A stretch of DNA of 64,000 bases, taken from assembly GCA_963978905.1 (NCBI GenBank), contig OZ022261.1, positions 37,094,130 through 37,158,129 on the forward strand. Direction: 5' to 3'. Origin of the DNA: Trichostrongylus colubriformis. Its lineage: Eukaryota; Nematoda; Chromadorea; Rhabditida; Trichostrongylidae. Numbering within the stretch: the first letter of the stretch is position 1; each line of letters opens with the position of its first letter. Position numbers and translations under genes: made by a program. This document shows positions 9,722 to 22,743 of the stretch, one piece after another. The notes under the pieces are model-generated. The model was not told the DNA's origin. It did no database searches and saw only the letters and a list, made by a program, of their open reading frames with translations.

Positions 9722-10635
9722 CAGGGTGGGGCAAAATTACGGAAACAAGGCGCGGGCGGGGGAACTTTGACCCCTGAGGCGCTTTTCGCATTTGAAAAGC
9801 CCTTGCTTATTTTTATTCGATTCAGCGCAACCTTCTCTACTAACCAGCACAAAAAATTTCATATTTGATCTGAAATGACAATGCCATCCCCTCACCGAAA
9901 TTCCCTTACCTACCTGCACCGTCAAGGACTCTACGCGATTGACATCTCCCGTCGTCTAAAGGTATCACAAAGTCTTGTATCGAAATCAATCGCAAGGTTT
10001 ACAGAACTAGGAAACCTTCCGACCGACCAGGACGTGGAAGACCGACTTCTGTCACGATCAGGGCGGACATCAAGAGAGTGCGTGATCGTCTGCGTTTGAA
10101 GCCAGTGCGGTCGCTTCGGAAGATGGCAGAAGAAATGTCGATTTCCACGTGACAGATGGGCAGGATTGTGAAAGATCACTTGGAAACTGAAGGCACACAA
10201 GCAAGGAGGAGGACAGTTTCTTTCTGCCGACAGCAAAAGGAACAGAAGCCAACGCTACAGGAAATTTTCCTAGATTTCATTGCCTTTGATGAATGGTCTC
10301 CCAGTTCCGAACCTCAACCCACTCGGTTTCTCTGTATGGAGTGTCCTCGAGCATAAGGCATGCTCAAAACCCCATCCCGGCCTTAATTACTCGAAGGCAG
10401 CGCTGAAGAAAGCATGGGATGAGTTGGACGAAGGCTATCTCCTCGCCACGGTCAACGCGTTTTCGGAGCGTCTTCGAGCCTTTATCGGAGTAAATGGAGA
10501 TGGTTTCAAAACAAAGTAGTACTGTTTGTTCAGTTTTTTCTGGAGAGTAAATCGGTAATGATTATGTTTTTGTTCGAGCTGAAATAAGGTTTTTGGGTAG
10601 CATCAATTTAGTTTCCGTAATTTTGCCCCACCCTG
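9722..10635 (+). mobile_element. Tc1/mariner-superfamily element, internally deleted
   Basis: Perfect 25-bp terminal inverted repeats lie at 9722-9746 and 10611-10635, beginning CAGGGTGGGGCAAAATTACG, and are flanked by TA on both sides (9720-9721, 10636-10637). The length is 914 bp. Inside is a Tc-type transposase relic: an HTH region (9875-10040), a second HTH-like region in another frame with a TGA at 10150, and a C-terminal piece (about 10290-10519). The catalytic DDE core between them is largely missing, so the copy cannot move on its own. It ends 153 bp before the probable trans-splice site of the RhoGDI gene. Confidence 0.9.
9875..10519 (+). pseudogene. Tc1-like transposase relic
   Basis: The first frame (from 9875) encodes a helix-turn-helix with the run DISRRLKVSQSLVSKSI. 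After a frameshift near 10030 a second frame continues with RVRDRLRLKPVRSLRKMAEE, a pattern seen in nematode Tc transposases, and is interrupted by TGA at 10150. A C-terminal segment near 10300-10519 keeps a trace of the DLNP...SVW region. The stretch between, which should hold the first two catalytic acidic residues, is shortened. At least one frameshift, one stop and one deletion are visible, so this is a dead gene. Confidence 0.75.
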
Positions 10636-10780
10636 TAGTTTCTCATTGTCGTATTTTGTGCAGCACTCACGATCATGCTGGAACTAATGACTGTCTTATC
10701 AGTGGCGCTTTTATCGCTTGTGTTTCGCTATCTATGACTCGATCTTTTGTCATGATATGTATTGATTGCTTTTTTGAGAA

Positions 10781-10790
10781 GATATTTCAG
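10781..10790 (+). promoter_or_regulatory. probable SL trans-splice acceptor of the RhoGDI gene
   Basis: The string gatatttcag ends 4 nt before the ATG at 10795. A tttcag with no upstream exon, this close to a start codon, is the usual form of a nematode spliced-leader acceptor. No exon 5' of it was recognised. Confidence 0.55.
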
Positions 10791-10794
10791 CAAT

Positions 10795-13700
10795 ATGTCC
10801 GAGTACACGGAGGAAAATCTGGAGGAAGATCCCGATGTTCATTACAAGGCACCCGAGATGAAGACCGTGGCGGAAATATTGAATGCTGATCAGGCAAGTT
10901 GTGTTCAGTTGTTCTTTGTAATTGCAGTGTTGTTGGCAGAGCTGTTTTCGACTTCATTTTGTACGTAAGATTCCCTACCGAGCAATGTTGTTCTATACGC
11001 GACTCTGTTCAGCGAAGATTTGTACCGCACCCAGTGTTGTATACCCTACACTTTTCTATACATTCATAGGACATAAATCACAGCAGAGCGTGATAGAATA
11101 AAAACGACGATAAGATATTTGAACTTTTATCGGTTTCAACTGCACTTATATTCGTTTGCTATCACACTGTACACTTTTTCTCAGTGTACCGCCATGATAT
11201 ATCTCAGTGTAGCTGTACTCTGCTCTCCCTTCTGCCCTCTCCTTATTAATGGTTCTCATCAGTTGTTATTCTACTTCTTTTTGGCATTCTCGCTTCAATA
11301 CCCACAGTTTTTGCCTTGATACTTCCCTTCCCGAAAAATGTAGTACTGTAGAGTTCGAATACCGAACAGAATCAGTTTTCATTGATTTAAATTAAAATGA
11401 CTCCATCTTCCAAACCCTATGATGATGCTATCCGTAACGGAGGAGGGGGAAGCTTGTTCTACAAGAATGTTGAATTACGCGACATTCGTACCAAATTGTC
11501 TTTTCTTAATAAGACTCGTATCAGATCTACTTTTTGCTTATCATATGTATAGTTTCCGTGAATGAAACAAAAAAAGGTGAAATGCAGGAAGCGCCGATGC
11601 GGCCTCGTCGCTCAATTTTCGGCTTTTGTTGCTCAATGCGTCAACGGCGAAAATGCCGCTTGCCTCGTCCGCGCGAAGCCGCACGTCTCCTCCTGCACTC
11701 TCTCAGTGAAAACGAATAGAGCGCGGAACACTGCATGCAGTATGAATGAACCTGATTTGTTCCTTTACAAGTTAGCCTTCTCTCCCAGCTTCGCTTGAGC
11801 TTTGTCTTCTTTCAATCTCTTGCTCATGATAATGGTACTGCCTGAATGCTGGACGGTTCAAAGATAAAGTTTGGCGTGTTAATCATGACTTTGCCATTTT
11901 GACGTCTGCTCTAACCATTGTGTGTTAACATTTGAAATATGTTTCATCGTTCGACTAGTCTTCATCGCGGCATGATGCATCCTCATTTTCCACAAGGCAA
12001 ATAATCAGGCAGAAAATTAATTTCAATTATTAAAGTGCCGATTCGCAAATGATTTGTTTTTGTTTCATACTGAAGTACTAGAAATTTGATTGGTTCGTTG
12101 AGCTTCATATTGTAGTGATAGAAATCGTCCCATTACCTATGAGCTTATTCCTATCACCTATGCGTCTATATGTACTTAAGTACGTACATTAAGCAAGTAC
12201 GTAATGACCAGTTGGTGGGCGCACACACTGCGCGCGATTTCTGGCGATATTGTGCAAAATGGGTTTGATCGGCATGACCACAGTTATGTAAGGAATTGAG
12301 TGGAAATTTTCTTTCCTCTGCTAATAGCTGAGCTATTGTATTGCAAAAAAGCAGAGATGTCGTGATAAAACAGCATTTCGGTACTGATATACTTCGGTCG
12401 CTTTGCATCGAACCCATTTTGCACGTCATCGACATGAATCGCGCGCAGTAGTGAGCGCCAGCCAACTGGTTCAGGTCATCATTGGGAATTTGGATAGTTT
12501 AGAGATCGATAGTTTCGTATTCGATTGCATCGATTGCTGTCAATTTGATCACTTCCTGAGCATATGATTCCTACACATTGATGGCAGATCCTTATCCCGA
12601 TTATCGACGTTTATCGTTTTCGTGAACATGCTTCACTATTTGGAATTTTGCATAGTTTAGCGGTCGATACCCAGTGTTGCTGCCAGTACTGCATTAGGAA
12701 ATGATTCCGAGTGAACCGCTAGCTTTGCTATCACAAAAGGTTGTATCATGATTATCAATTTAGATCGCACTATCAAGGGAAATGCACCATTTTTTAGAAC
12801 TCTAGGCAATTCAGCGGTCGATACATCGGCCATTGATATCAGAACATAAACAATATGTTCACCCAATGCCACTGAGCATCAGACGCTTTTGCTGAAGCGG
12901 TCGTATAGTAGCAGCAAGCGATGTAAAAAATTTCATCCCATACAATTCCTAACGGTTGTTATCAGCCACTGAAAGCCGTTATCAGTTTTACTAAAGTCCC
13001 TGTATCCAACAATACCATTGAGGTCTCCGTACACTAAATACATGCGAATGTGAACATTCCACTGTTAGCCGCAAAAGCGAGCCGGCCTTGGTGACATTTC
13101 CCTTCTCACGCTCCTTATCGAATCTTATAAACCATTATCAGTTTGGATCACCCGCAATTGATGTGCCCGTCCCACCCTGCTGAACAGCTATGAGTGTCAA
13201 CGTTATGGGATTATGGGATGAACGCGTAGGCGAATCGGATTTGACGATATTTGCCTTCTCATGCTCCTTATCAAATCTTATCAACCGTTATCAAGCTGGA
13301 TCACCCACAATCAATATCCCTGTCCCACTCCGCAAAACACCTGTCAATAAAAGCGAAACGGATTCGGCGACTCAAGCCTTTCTACGCTCCTTATCGAATC
13401 TTTTCGACCGTTATCAATGCTAGTCACCCCACTAATGTCCCTGTCCCAACACTCAAAACACCTATGATTATCGGCGCTCTGAATATCAGCCCTTATCAGT
13501 TGCTATCACTTTCGGTCCACCACCAATAGTGTCCCCTTGCCACCCCCCACATCACTTGTAAAATTCATGGTCCCCGCTTTACTGCGACACGAGATTTGAA
13601 TTTCGTAACACACAGACGGACAAACACACACACAGATATACTAAGCGAATTATATATAGTAGGATAGGTCGGGTTGTTCTTCTATATGTCCTGGGGCACT

Positions 13701-15391
13701 GCCGTCGAGTAACACGGGCCGCAACGGCGCGCGTGGTTGTCGGTAGCTTAGTGGTCAGACATGCAAAACATACATACAAAAGTCATAATGAGAACCTTCT
13801 AAACTGTAATTTATAAATTCCAAAATGGATCACCATCACAGCTATAAAATCCAGTAATGAGTGGATGTTGTTGTTGTGGTGGCTAGAGCTGTCTGAAATT
13901 GCGCTGAAAGGAGTGAACATGGTTTTCAGGATGATGAAAGCCTTGCAAAGTACAAAGCGACATTACTTGGTACATCACCGACCGATATCATTGTTGACAG
14001 TTCAAACCCGAAAATTGTCATTGTCAAGTCGATCACGTTGCTCGTTCCCGGTCGTGAAGATGTCAAAATGGAACTTGATAATGCAGGTCAGAAGTTCACT
14101 ATTGAAGGGCGTTCCTAGCCAAAGTTTCAAAGAGCACGGTTGTATGCAATAGCGATAATGCTTTGAGAGCAGCCAGTTTCCTTTTCTTCTCTCCTTCCGC
14201 AACAGGCAAGTTTCTTCAGACCAATGCTACGCTTTTCAACCATAGAAAGGCAATCACATTTCCTAAGCTAAAAATCAATTATGAATTAGTGTATGGTAAT
14301 ATCTCCAAATTCATCTGATCAGAATGTGGTGGATAGCTACCTATGTACACACCTTATAGGTGCTCTAGGCGATGCGACCTTCAAGTTGAAAGAAGGTTGT
14401 CAATACAGGCTCCGCTTCGATTTTTATGTTCAGCGTGAGATTGTGACTGGCCTCAAGTGAGTTCAATGAGTTTTTCGATCGAGTATGGTGCCTCACACCT
14501 AACTGGTGGGTGTGGTGCACGAGGAGCCGATCCTGCGTCGCACCGTGTCGCATTCGCGACGTCGGGTCGGCTTCTGCAGCACACTCCAGCTACTTGCATT
14601 CAGAGAAATGAATCGTGTTGTTAGGTTCGCGTCAAACTTCTGTAGAACCCTTCTCTTCCAGATATGTACACAAAGTGAGCCGTCACGGAGTGCAAGTTTT
14701 GAAGGAGAACTTCATGGTAGGATCTTATGCGCCCAAAAGAGAACTCCAAAGCTACACCACTCCAGTCGAGGAAGCTCCCTCTGGTTCGTGTAGATTCATG
14801 AGACGTAGACATATGGTGTTCCTACGTACTTGAAAGAATCGTGCACGGAAATTACGTGATTCTATTTCTTGACACTTTATTACATGACACGCAGTTAGAG
14901 AAAGATTGTCAGCAAAATTTCTCAAAATCAGTTTGTTAAGTAAACTAATCCGAGAGGAACACAAATTAAATGCTTAAAAGTTTCAAAATCTGCTCGCTGC
15001 ATTCGTTTTGGGTTTGCTTCCTACGCCGCATCATCTGTCGTCACAGCTTTATTCCTAGCCATCGCGGCCCCGCCCACTTCACCCGCGTGTTCGAAAACTG
15101 TCTAAGATTCGAGGTATTGTATTTGGGCCGGATTTTAGTCGATTAGCGTGAAGCTTTGCATGTGGCGCGCACTGTTTAAATGCGTTTCTTTGCGGTGGTG
15201 TGGCACAAAGCTTGAAACTTTCGTGCACGATTCTTTCAACACGACAAGTTCCTTTGAACGAGCATAATTTGAACCATTCGTCAGGTATGCTTCACCGTGG
15301 GAAATATAAGGTGAAGTCACAGATGACTGATGACGATGGTCACGACTGGTTGACATGGTCATGGACCACGGAGATCTCGAAAGACTGGTAG
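10795..15391 (+). CDS. rhi-1: Rho GDP-dissociation inhibitor (RhoGDI), 5 exons
   Basis: Exons are 10795-10893, 13930-14086, 14360-14456, 14662-14783 and 15285-15391 (stop). All phases join to give a 193-aa protein, the usual size of a RhoGDI (about 190-205 aa). It extracts prenylated Rho, Rac and Cdc42 from membranes and keeps them in the GDP form in the cytosol. Family landmarks are the acidic N-terminal arm with HYKAPEMKTVAEILNADQ, then DDESLAKYKATLLG, then the immunoglobulin-like fold with FYVQREIVTGLK, MVGSYAPKRELQSY and VEEAPSGM, and the terminal WSWTTEISKDW. Intron 1 is 3,036 bp and uses a GC donor (CAG|gcaagt) with a normal tttcag acceptor. The start of exon 3 could also be 14369; I prefer 14360 because it keeps the family spacing. 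A tail-to-tail neighbour (TOM1-like) ends 671 bp away. Confidence 0.9.
12202..12479. repeat. MITE-like inverted repeat in RhoGDI intron 1
   Basis: Imperfect arms of about 75 bp (12208-12280 and 12400-12470) are inverted copies, both containing ccagttgg, actgcgcgcgatt and gcaaaatgggtt. No coding capacity is present. Confidence 0.6.
13095..13670. repeat. degenerate tandem repeat, about 130-bp unit, with a shared 3' tail
   Basis: At least three diverged units start with ctcctta-tc-aatctt at about 13105, 13256 and 13386 and contain ccgttatca and a ccctgtccc-like block. They are followed by a tail ending gaatttcgtaac..., an ACACAC/GACA-type simple repeat and attatatatagtagg. The same unit and tail recur at 22495-22765. 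It lies in RhoGDI intron 1. Confidence 0.65.
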
Positions 15392-15465
15392 AAGCTGCAC
15401 GATTCGTAACAATCTGCATCACTTTCCTACTGTGTAGGATGTCAAGTTAAACGTGTTCCTCTTCC

Positions 15466-15471
15466 AATAAA
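15466..15471 (+). promoter_or_regulatory. poly(A) signal of RhoGDI gene
   Basis: AATAAA lies 75 nt after the RhoGDI stop codon, in an AT-rich 3' region. Confidence 0.5.
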
Positions 15472-16062
15472 ACTCAGGCACTACTTACGCAATCGGGTTT
15501 AAAATTGCCGAACATGTTCAGCTATCAATGGAAGAGAAGCACTTTGACTAGGCATCCCCAGTCAGGAGTAAATAAGGTGCCTACGGCGTCTTCCGCTTTT
15601 TAGTGGCTTTCGTCCACCATTGTGTTGTAACATGTATTCAAGTTCATTATAAAGTGCATGAGAAGATCATCTTCGCCTTTTTTCCTATTTTTTTTTTGGC
15701 TATTTCCACGGCCAATTTCACTTTTTCACTTTTCCATTTTTTATTTTCATGTTTCTTACTTAAAGCATTACCAGTAAACTTTATGTTGCAGTTTCATGTG
15801 CGTGTATATATGAAAAATAGAGAATCTGGGCATTATAGCAAGACTAGCAATTGACAGCGAACTCTTATAGACGGAAAGAAACGTTCAACAAACAGAAAAC
15901 AAAAAAAAACCTCGAAAATAAGTGGAGAGAAGATGACAGATACGAGAGACCCACACGATATCACGAAATCAAGCACAGATGATTTGCTATATATACACGG
16001 AATATTGGGCACTTGGCGAAATCAAATACTTGCTGCTGTTGCGCAGTACGGCATTTAAGCAT
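15472..16062. other. convergent 3' intergenic region
   Basis: This is the space between two genes that end towards each other. It is T-rich around 15680-15760. A TTTATT at 15740-15745 (AATAAA on the minus strand) may serve the TOM1-like gene. No gene is seen. Confidence 0.4.
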
Positions 16063-19000
16063 CTACAATTTGTCATCATCGGTTTTCTTTGGAGGATCTG
16101 CAGGCTTCTCTGGAATCGAGCAATAACAGTTATATGTATAGAGTACGATGAGTCCCGAAGGAGGATATGCCATACTACACTACATATTGAAAGTTCGACG
16201 ATTTCATTCACTTGAAACTATGCCATGGAGCGCAGACGGCGAGAGTGCAGTCTCTGTGTTCTGTGACCTTGTTCACATCACAAACCTAGCGAGATGAGGG
16301 AGCTCTATAGGAAGACTTCAAGCAGAAATTGGAAGAGGGTATGAAGAAAACTGTTCGCAATACAACGTTGGATGCGAAACTCCCAAAAGCGGTAGAAAAG
16401 CTAACAAAACAATAGCTATGTTCGTAGACGAAATAGACGACGTTGAATTTTTGTGTCAATTTCTTCCGTAGCACTCAGGTTTTTCCCGAATCCTCTCGTC
16501 TCTAACCAGTACTGTGACCTTAGATCCGTTACTTTACTCCTTCTGTCTGACCATGAACTATTGCGAAACCCTTACCTTGTGCTGCCAGCCAACTCTCCAT
16601 TTCCTTAGCCTCGACGTCAGAGACTCCATTCTAAAAAAAGTTAAATTTTGCGCCACGGTTAGAAAATGAGGTAGTATAAAACCTCGGTGACCACTTACTT
16701 TACTATTGATTGCTGTTGCGATACCAATGGCCGCTTGCGGTTCATTGTTGGCAGAGTATGCGTCCGAAGTTGAAACTGATGTCACCTCTGAAGAATGAAC
16801 TGATCACAAACAGCAGCAGCTTTGAAGACTTTTGAACTGAATATAGTCAACTGAATAAATATGGTTCAATAGCGCTCAGATAAAAGAAGAACTGCCACGT
16901 TGGGACCACCGACCTATTACTGCGTTTCTCATAACGACATGCGTACGCAACATGCGAGTACTACGCGCGCAGCCGCAGCAGACTTTGGGTGTAATTGTGC
17001 GCAATCGAGCGTATCTGCTCTTAACCCTATCACAGTCACAGAAGGCGAATCGCATAGAACACTTTCGCAGTTATTTGTACCAAATGAGGCTAAAGACGAA
17101 CTCATTCCAGCCAACTGTTGCTCCAGTGGTTTTCCAGACTGCCCGACATCAATTAGATCTCCTACTTCTTGTTGAGCTGGTGCTGCCGCTACGTTTCCGG
17201 TTCCATCGCCAGTCCGATTCGTCATGAATCGATCGTACTTCTCGAACACACTATTGAATTCGTCATTCATAACGAGAAGTTCGTCTGAAATTGCCGGCCA
17301 CACTCTATTATAGAACGCTATAACAGGTCCCTGATGAAATTCTGCTTGTTGCTTATCCGAGCACATATAGAAAAACGTGTTGGAACACAGTGCATCAAGA
17401 AAGGATTTAGTGTATTAGTAAGCGTTTGATTAGTCTGCTTTAGATAACTGCAATACAGGGTGTGGTGCAGAGGGAGCCCATGCGATGGCGCACCACGCTA
17501 CGTTCGGCTTTGATTCCCGCCACTGCCGCATGTGCACTCTTTTCCAAATTCTGCGAAGTCACATCGGCTCCTTCTACACTACAACCGCTACAAGGGTCAC
17601 TTATCTCTGTGCATAGCAATCTTACACTCACTGTCTTACTGAAATCGGATATTCAACCAATCAAGTTCAAATGACATGAAACGTTGAGTATGATGGCAAG
17701 CTTAGCTGAACTCACATGTCACTTCCTCATTCCCAACACTACGAATCAAATCAAGTACACGTAGTTGCATTTGTTTACATGTGGCATGCAACTCATTGAG
17801 TAATTGCAACTCATCGGCTGTTTCACGTCCGGGAATGATTTCCGTGAGCATTTCACGAAAAACCTGTGCAAAATTATTTCGATAATTCTGCGGAGATAAT
17901 GGGGACCTATTTAACTCACCTTCAAGTTTGAATTCACCACATCCAGATCAGACCGCAGTTTTGCCAGCTGTTCAGCGGTGGCGGTTATGGGGCCATCGGC
18001 ATGACTTACCACCTCGTAACTCTGAACCATGTCATATTGTTTTTATTCAGTCACCAGCATTCCTCCAACCGTACTTACTCGAGCTCCTTCAGAATGTGAA
18101 GGCTGAGGAGGGAGTGGAGATGTCCTCGGTTCCGTGAACACTGTCTACAACACAACACAATCACCACAACACTAATAAGCATGCAAAGCTCCTCGGTTAT
18201 GCCGACACATTTGAATGTGCACTGATACCCGGCCTCTTCAGAACTGCTTCAAAAAAAAAAGAAACTTAGAATCAGCTAGCAAAATCTTAAGCTTCATCAC
18301 TTTTGCGAAATGGCCCACTAGATTTCCATGAAATATTCTAGCATGATAAAACCACCATAACCTCTGAAGCTCCATAACATAAACAGCGGCATTCGGTCTT
18401 CGAAAATGAGACTGTGGGTAGCCTCACGATAACTTGGAAGCCCACTACATTCTGTAGGCTGATAGGTCTACAACATTATAGGACTAGAAAGCTATCCACA
18501 CCCATTGTGCGGTGTGGTTTGTTCAGCTCTGACGCTTACTTCTCCATTACCACTTTCCCACCCCTTTTGACTAGTTCCTTCACCTAGCGCCTTCATGAAC
18601 TTGTCAGTAGCAGATATAAAAGATAACTAGAAAAGCCCAAATTTGTTTTTTTTTTTCCTCTCAGAGCTAACCACATAGCACCATTCAGTCTATTAGCGAA
18701 CGCACAAATTATGGCGCTTTTGGATGCGCTGACTGTTCTACCCTTTTCATTACCACTGGATACATGAGCAAGCCAGTGTAATAATGAACCTTTTCTGTAA
18801 TACCTCGACCTCTACACCAGATCATAATTAGTCTCCGTCGCGTAATTCTGTCCTCTAATCGAAGCCTTACTATATAGATGACGCTTCTACCATGTATGAA
18901 CTCATAGGCGTGGCCGAATGAAGGTAATGCCACTTTGTTATTTACCGGGAAAGAGCGTAAGTGCGCACCACACTAGCGGCCATACTTACAGCACTGCACC

Positions 19001-22000
19001 ATGAAAGAAGAGGAAGAATTAAATGATAGGGGGGGGGGAGAACAGATGGTGTTCAGGATGGCGAAGCCACATCCCGTTCCGTTAGACTGAAGTATGATTC
19101 GCAAATCTGTTGTATTTTGCCATATCGCACGCGCTGCCGCGACTCTTCAATTCATTTGAGCCGCGACTTGGGTGTGTATCGCTAGAACGAGAGTCGTGTC
19201 ACATGGCGGCGTGCGAGCGAGGACGTCATATGTAGTTGGTTCCCGAAGTGATTGTCGTACCATACACCACACTTGAGGCGCAATCGCCTGAGGACCCAAC
19301 TACGCACGGCGCCGCCTCAACTCCTACGCATCCCTCTGCAGCCGCACGCCCAACTTCACATGCGGAATCGCCTTGATATGTACAAAACTGTCGAATGGGA
19401 AAAAGAATGCAATACAAGAACGAGAAAAACAGAACGTACTGTGGAAAAACTCAGAATAACAGAAGATTCCGGACACGAATACGACGTCAGTCAAAATCAC
19501 AACAGCACACACATCCAAAACGCGGGGAATTTTTCGGTCAGGATGCAACCATGGAACGTTAAAAAGAAGGACTAAAACCTCTAAGTACCTGTTTTGGAGT
19601 GATAATTGGTGCCATTGCATCCAGATCTGTCGCTGGGAAAGTGACACCTTTCGTGACAAGTTCATCGTACACTTGTACAACTCCTTGTAAGTCAGGATGT
19701 CCACGGAATGCATCTGCCCATGCCTGAAAACTTTTTTGTGACATATCTGAACAAACATTGATCTAAAATCAACCCCTTCGCCTTGGAGTGGAAGCATTCG
19801 GAGAACCATTTCAAATCCATTTCCACATGCAAATTTACCAGCATCAACTGTACACGGCACCACAACGATTCTCAGTCTCTTTCTATTTACAGTTTGTTCA
19901 GTACATTCCGCTCAATATCGTAACTGACGATAACCTATATCATACAGCACTAATAACGCCGATGTTAGACTTCCCGACTTTGCGGTGTCGCGACTTCGCA
20001 AGCGGAATCGCAGCATTCAGCATCTCGAGGCCACAGAATCGCGTGCGAAAGTTGCAGCAGAAACCCGAAAATACTTTTTTACCCATTACTCTTTGAGTCA
20101 TACGTTTTCTATGAACCTGTAGTTTCCTTAAGACCGGAACGCAGTCAGCAACATCATTTATGAGTTTCGAAGGTCAGTCACGAACAGGGAAGTTGGGCAA
20201 CCAGATGACATTTTTGGAACCGTTCAAGTTGCCTACAACGTGTCCTAAATGTTCTCAGCTTTATCAAACCACCTCATTCCTGAATCGTAAGGACCACCAG
20301 ACCCCTCTGAATGCGCTATAGCTGAGAAAACCGGTCATCTTGCTTTTTCAAGGCCCAACCCTATATTGTAATGTGCGCTGAAAAACAAAAACCCAATGTG
20401 TTTTCCGTTCCACTACCAGTTTACTCTTCTTTCTATTCTTCGCTACATGTATTTGCGTCAATCTCTGTACCCGCTCACGGTCAGCTATGCTCCATCCCAC
20501 CACCATACTTTGTCTCCAATGGCAATAAATTTTCCTATTCAGAAGAAGTTTCCTTACTGAAGAAATTTGGACTGAAAATGGCTATCCGTTCTTTACGCAA
20601 CCGCTGTGAGACAGCCGAAACCAGTTCAATTACGAAACACCCCATGACATTCAATAAATTGCATTGCGCAGCGTTCGTCAGACGATCGGGAATGCAGGGT
20701 ATCTTCTCAGGAAAAGATGGTTACTCCCGTCACCTTTTTGGAAAGCTCCTTTCCGTGTACCACTTCTATGCTGTAACATCGGCCAAACAATGAATAAGCC
20801 AAGGTTTTCTTAACTTGGCTACCAATTGCCTGCCATGCCATCCGTTTTTTATCGAAATCAGTCATGAGCGTACGTAGCATGGTCCTGGTAGCACTATCGC
20901 GTTGCCACTGATCCTGGCGCAACCAATAACTTAAGTTGTAGGTTAGCAGAAAGAGAAGAGGGGCTGCGTAGGCGCTATGAACTTCTCACATGATCCGCGA
21001 CAGGCGATGACCATGCATTTCCGATCAGCATAGGACCTTTACGCGTGAGCAAAAACCATTCAAACTACCAGGTCTTTAGCCAACACAAAACATTGCACGT
21101 TTTTTGTCATTCCATATCCTCTGAAACTTCCGCGAAGCCTGAGATCCATGGCAAAAAAGTGGGAGGATGATTTTTATTACCCCTAGCAATATACGTCCAA
21201 AAATCACGATAAGCTGCGCGCGATTCCGATTCGAGGCCGCGAATTCCCGACGAGCAAAGGGCAAAAGTGGTGCCAAAGAAAATTTTCAAAATACGGCACC
21301 CCCTCCATTTTCCGGTGTTTGTAGGGTCTCTACCCATATGTGCGATTCAACAAGGAAATTCAAACTGAGTACAAGTTCGTGAAAAATAAAAAAAAGAACC
21401 TGTCATAAAACAACAAAATTCCATACTCATTCCAAAACGGGAGCGTCGCCAACCATGGGCCCTGCGCTCCTCTTATGATAAGAAGAGAAGGGTAAAAAGT
21501 GGTACAAGTAATGTGGCAGGAAGAAAGGACGAAAAAAGAAGGATGAAAAGGCTAATACTGGACAGCAACCTATAATCCGTTCCATCAATACTGCCGTGTC
21601 GTTATTGCAATAGCAACGCGATAATCGTAATGGAGCGCGTTATCTTTGTAGATTTGAGCATTTTGCTAGTCACTTTTCTGAAACTCAATATCTCGAAATG
21701 ATGCAAGCTACTTTCCTTATGACTCCATTAGCACAATCTACTGGCTGCTTAGTTGCCCAAATAGCTGTGTAGTTTTCTATATGCAATCCAGATGGAAAAT
21801 TTGGAAAGTTTCCGAAGTGTCTTACTGCAAATTGGCATAACTTCCTTCAAACATAACTTTACGGGAGCGGAATTTCGATGCGAGATCTACGAGAATGCCG
21901 CTTCCTAATGACAACTTGGACTATACCTATCTTTGAAAAGAAAGAAGTTATATCGAAGAAAGCTCATAGAGAGAAAAATATGACACCGCTTTCCACGGTA

Positions 22001-22704
22001 ATACGTGAATTTAGTGGGTTTCATGGTACGTGGTTTCGGTGTAAGGGAACAACGAGAAGGCTATCGACGTCAGCCGGCTTCGTTGTGGATAGCGCCATGC
22101 ATGAGGTTTCCATCGCTGATCCATCAGTTTAAGAGATACACTATTCCTATGGTCGTCTTGGGATTGTGAACTGAAAACAAGGCACAAAGTATCAATCTCG
22201 AACCACTGCATAAGTCATGCGCGTTTGGTTGCAGAAACTTGACACCTTGTTCACAGTCCACAATTCCAAGACGGCCAAGGGGTCAGTAGCTTTTGACACT
22301 GTTTATCTTTTGCCTTGTCCATACACTCTCCTCTCTATAATATCGTCTTAAGAACTTATCTTGAAACTTTCGCCCTTAGCTTGTTTTCTATTTGTGGGGT
22401 GCCTTTTTCTGTACATCCTTCGAGATTTTCGTGTGAAGACTGGATTAATATAAGTTTCGTATTTGAGCACAGCTAGTCGGTTCTATAACATACTACCCCT
22501 ATATCACTTTAAAAATCCAGGGTCCCAGCTTTGCTGCGACGCGAGATATGAATTTCCCCCCATTCGCCTTCCGAGGCTCCTTATCAGCCCTAATCAGTTG
22601 CTATCACTTCCGTTCCCTCACCGTTGATGTCCCCTTACTACCCCCTATATCACTTTAAGAATCCAGGGTCCCAGCTCTACTGCGACGCGAGATATGAATT
22701 TCGT

Positions 22705-22743
<39 letters not shown>

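Noticed and set aside
20371..20793. 140-aa ORF in the TOM1-like intron as a gene
   Set aside because: No start context, motif or splice support; it overlaps an unrelated open frame on the other strand and lies inside a large intron.
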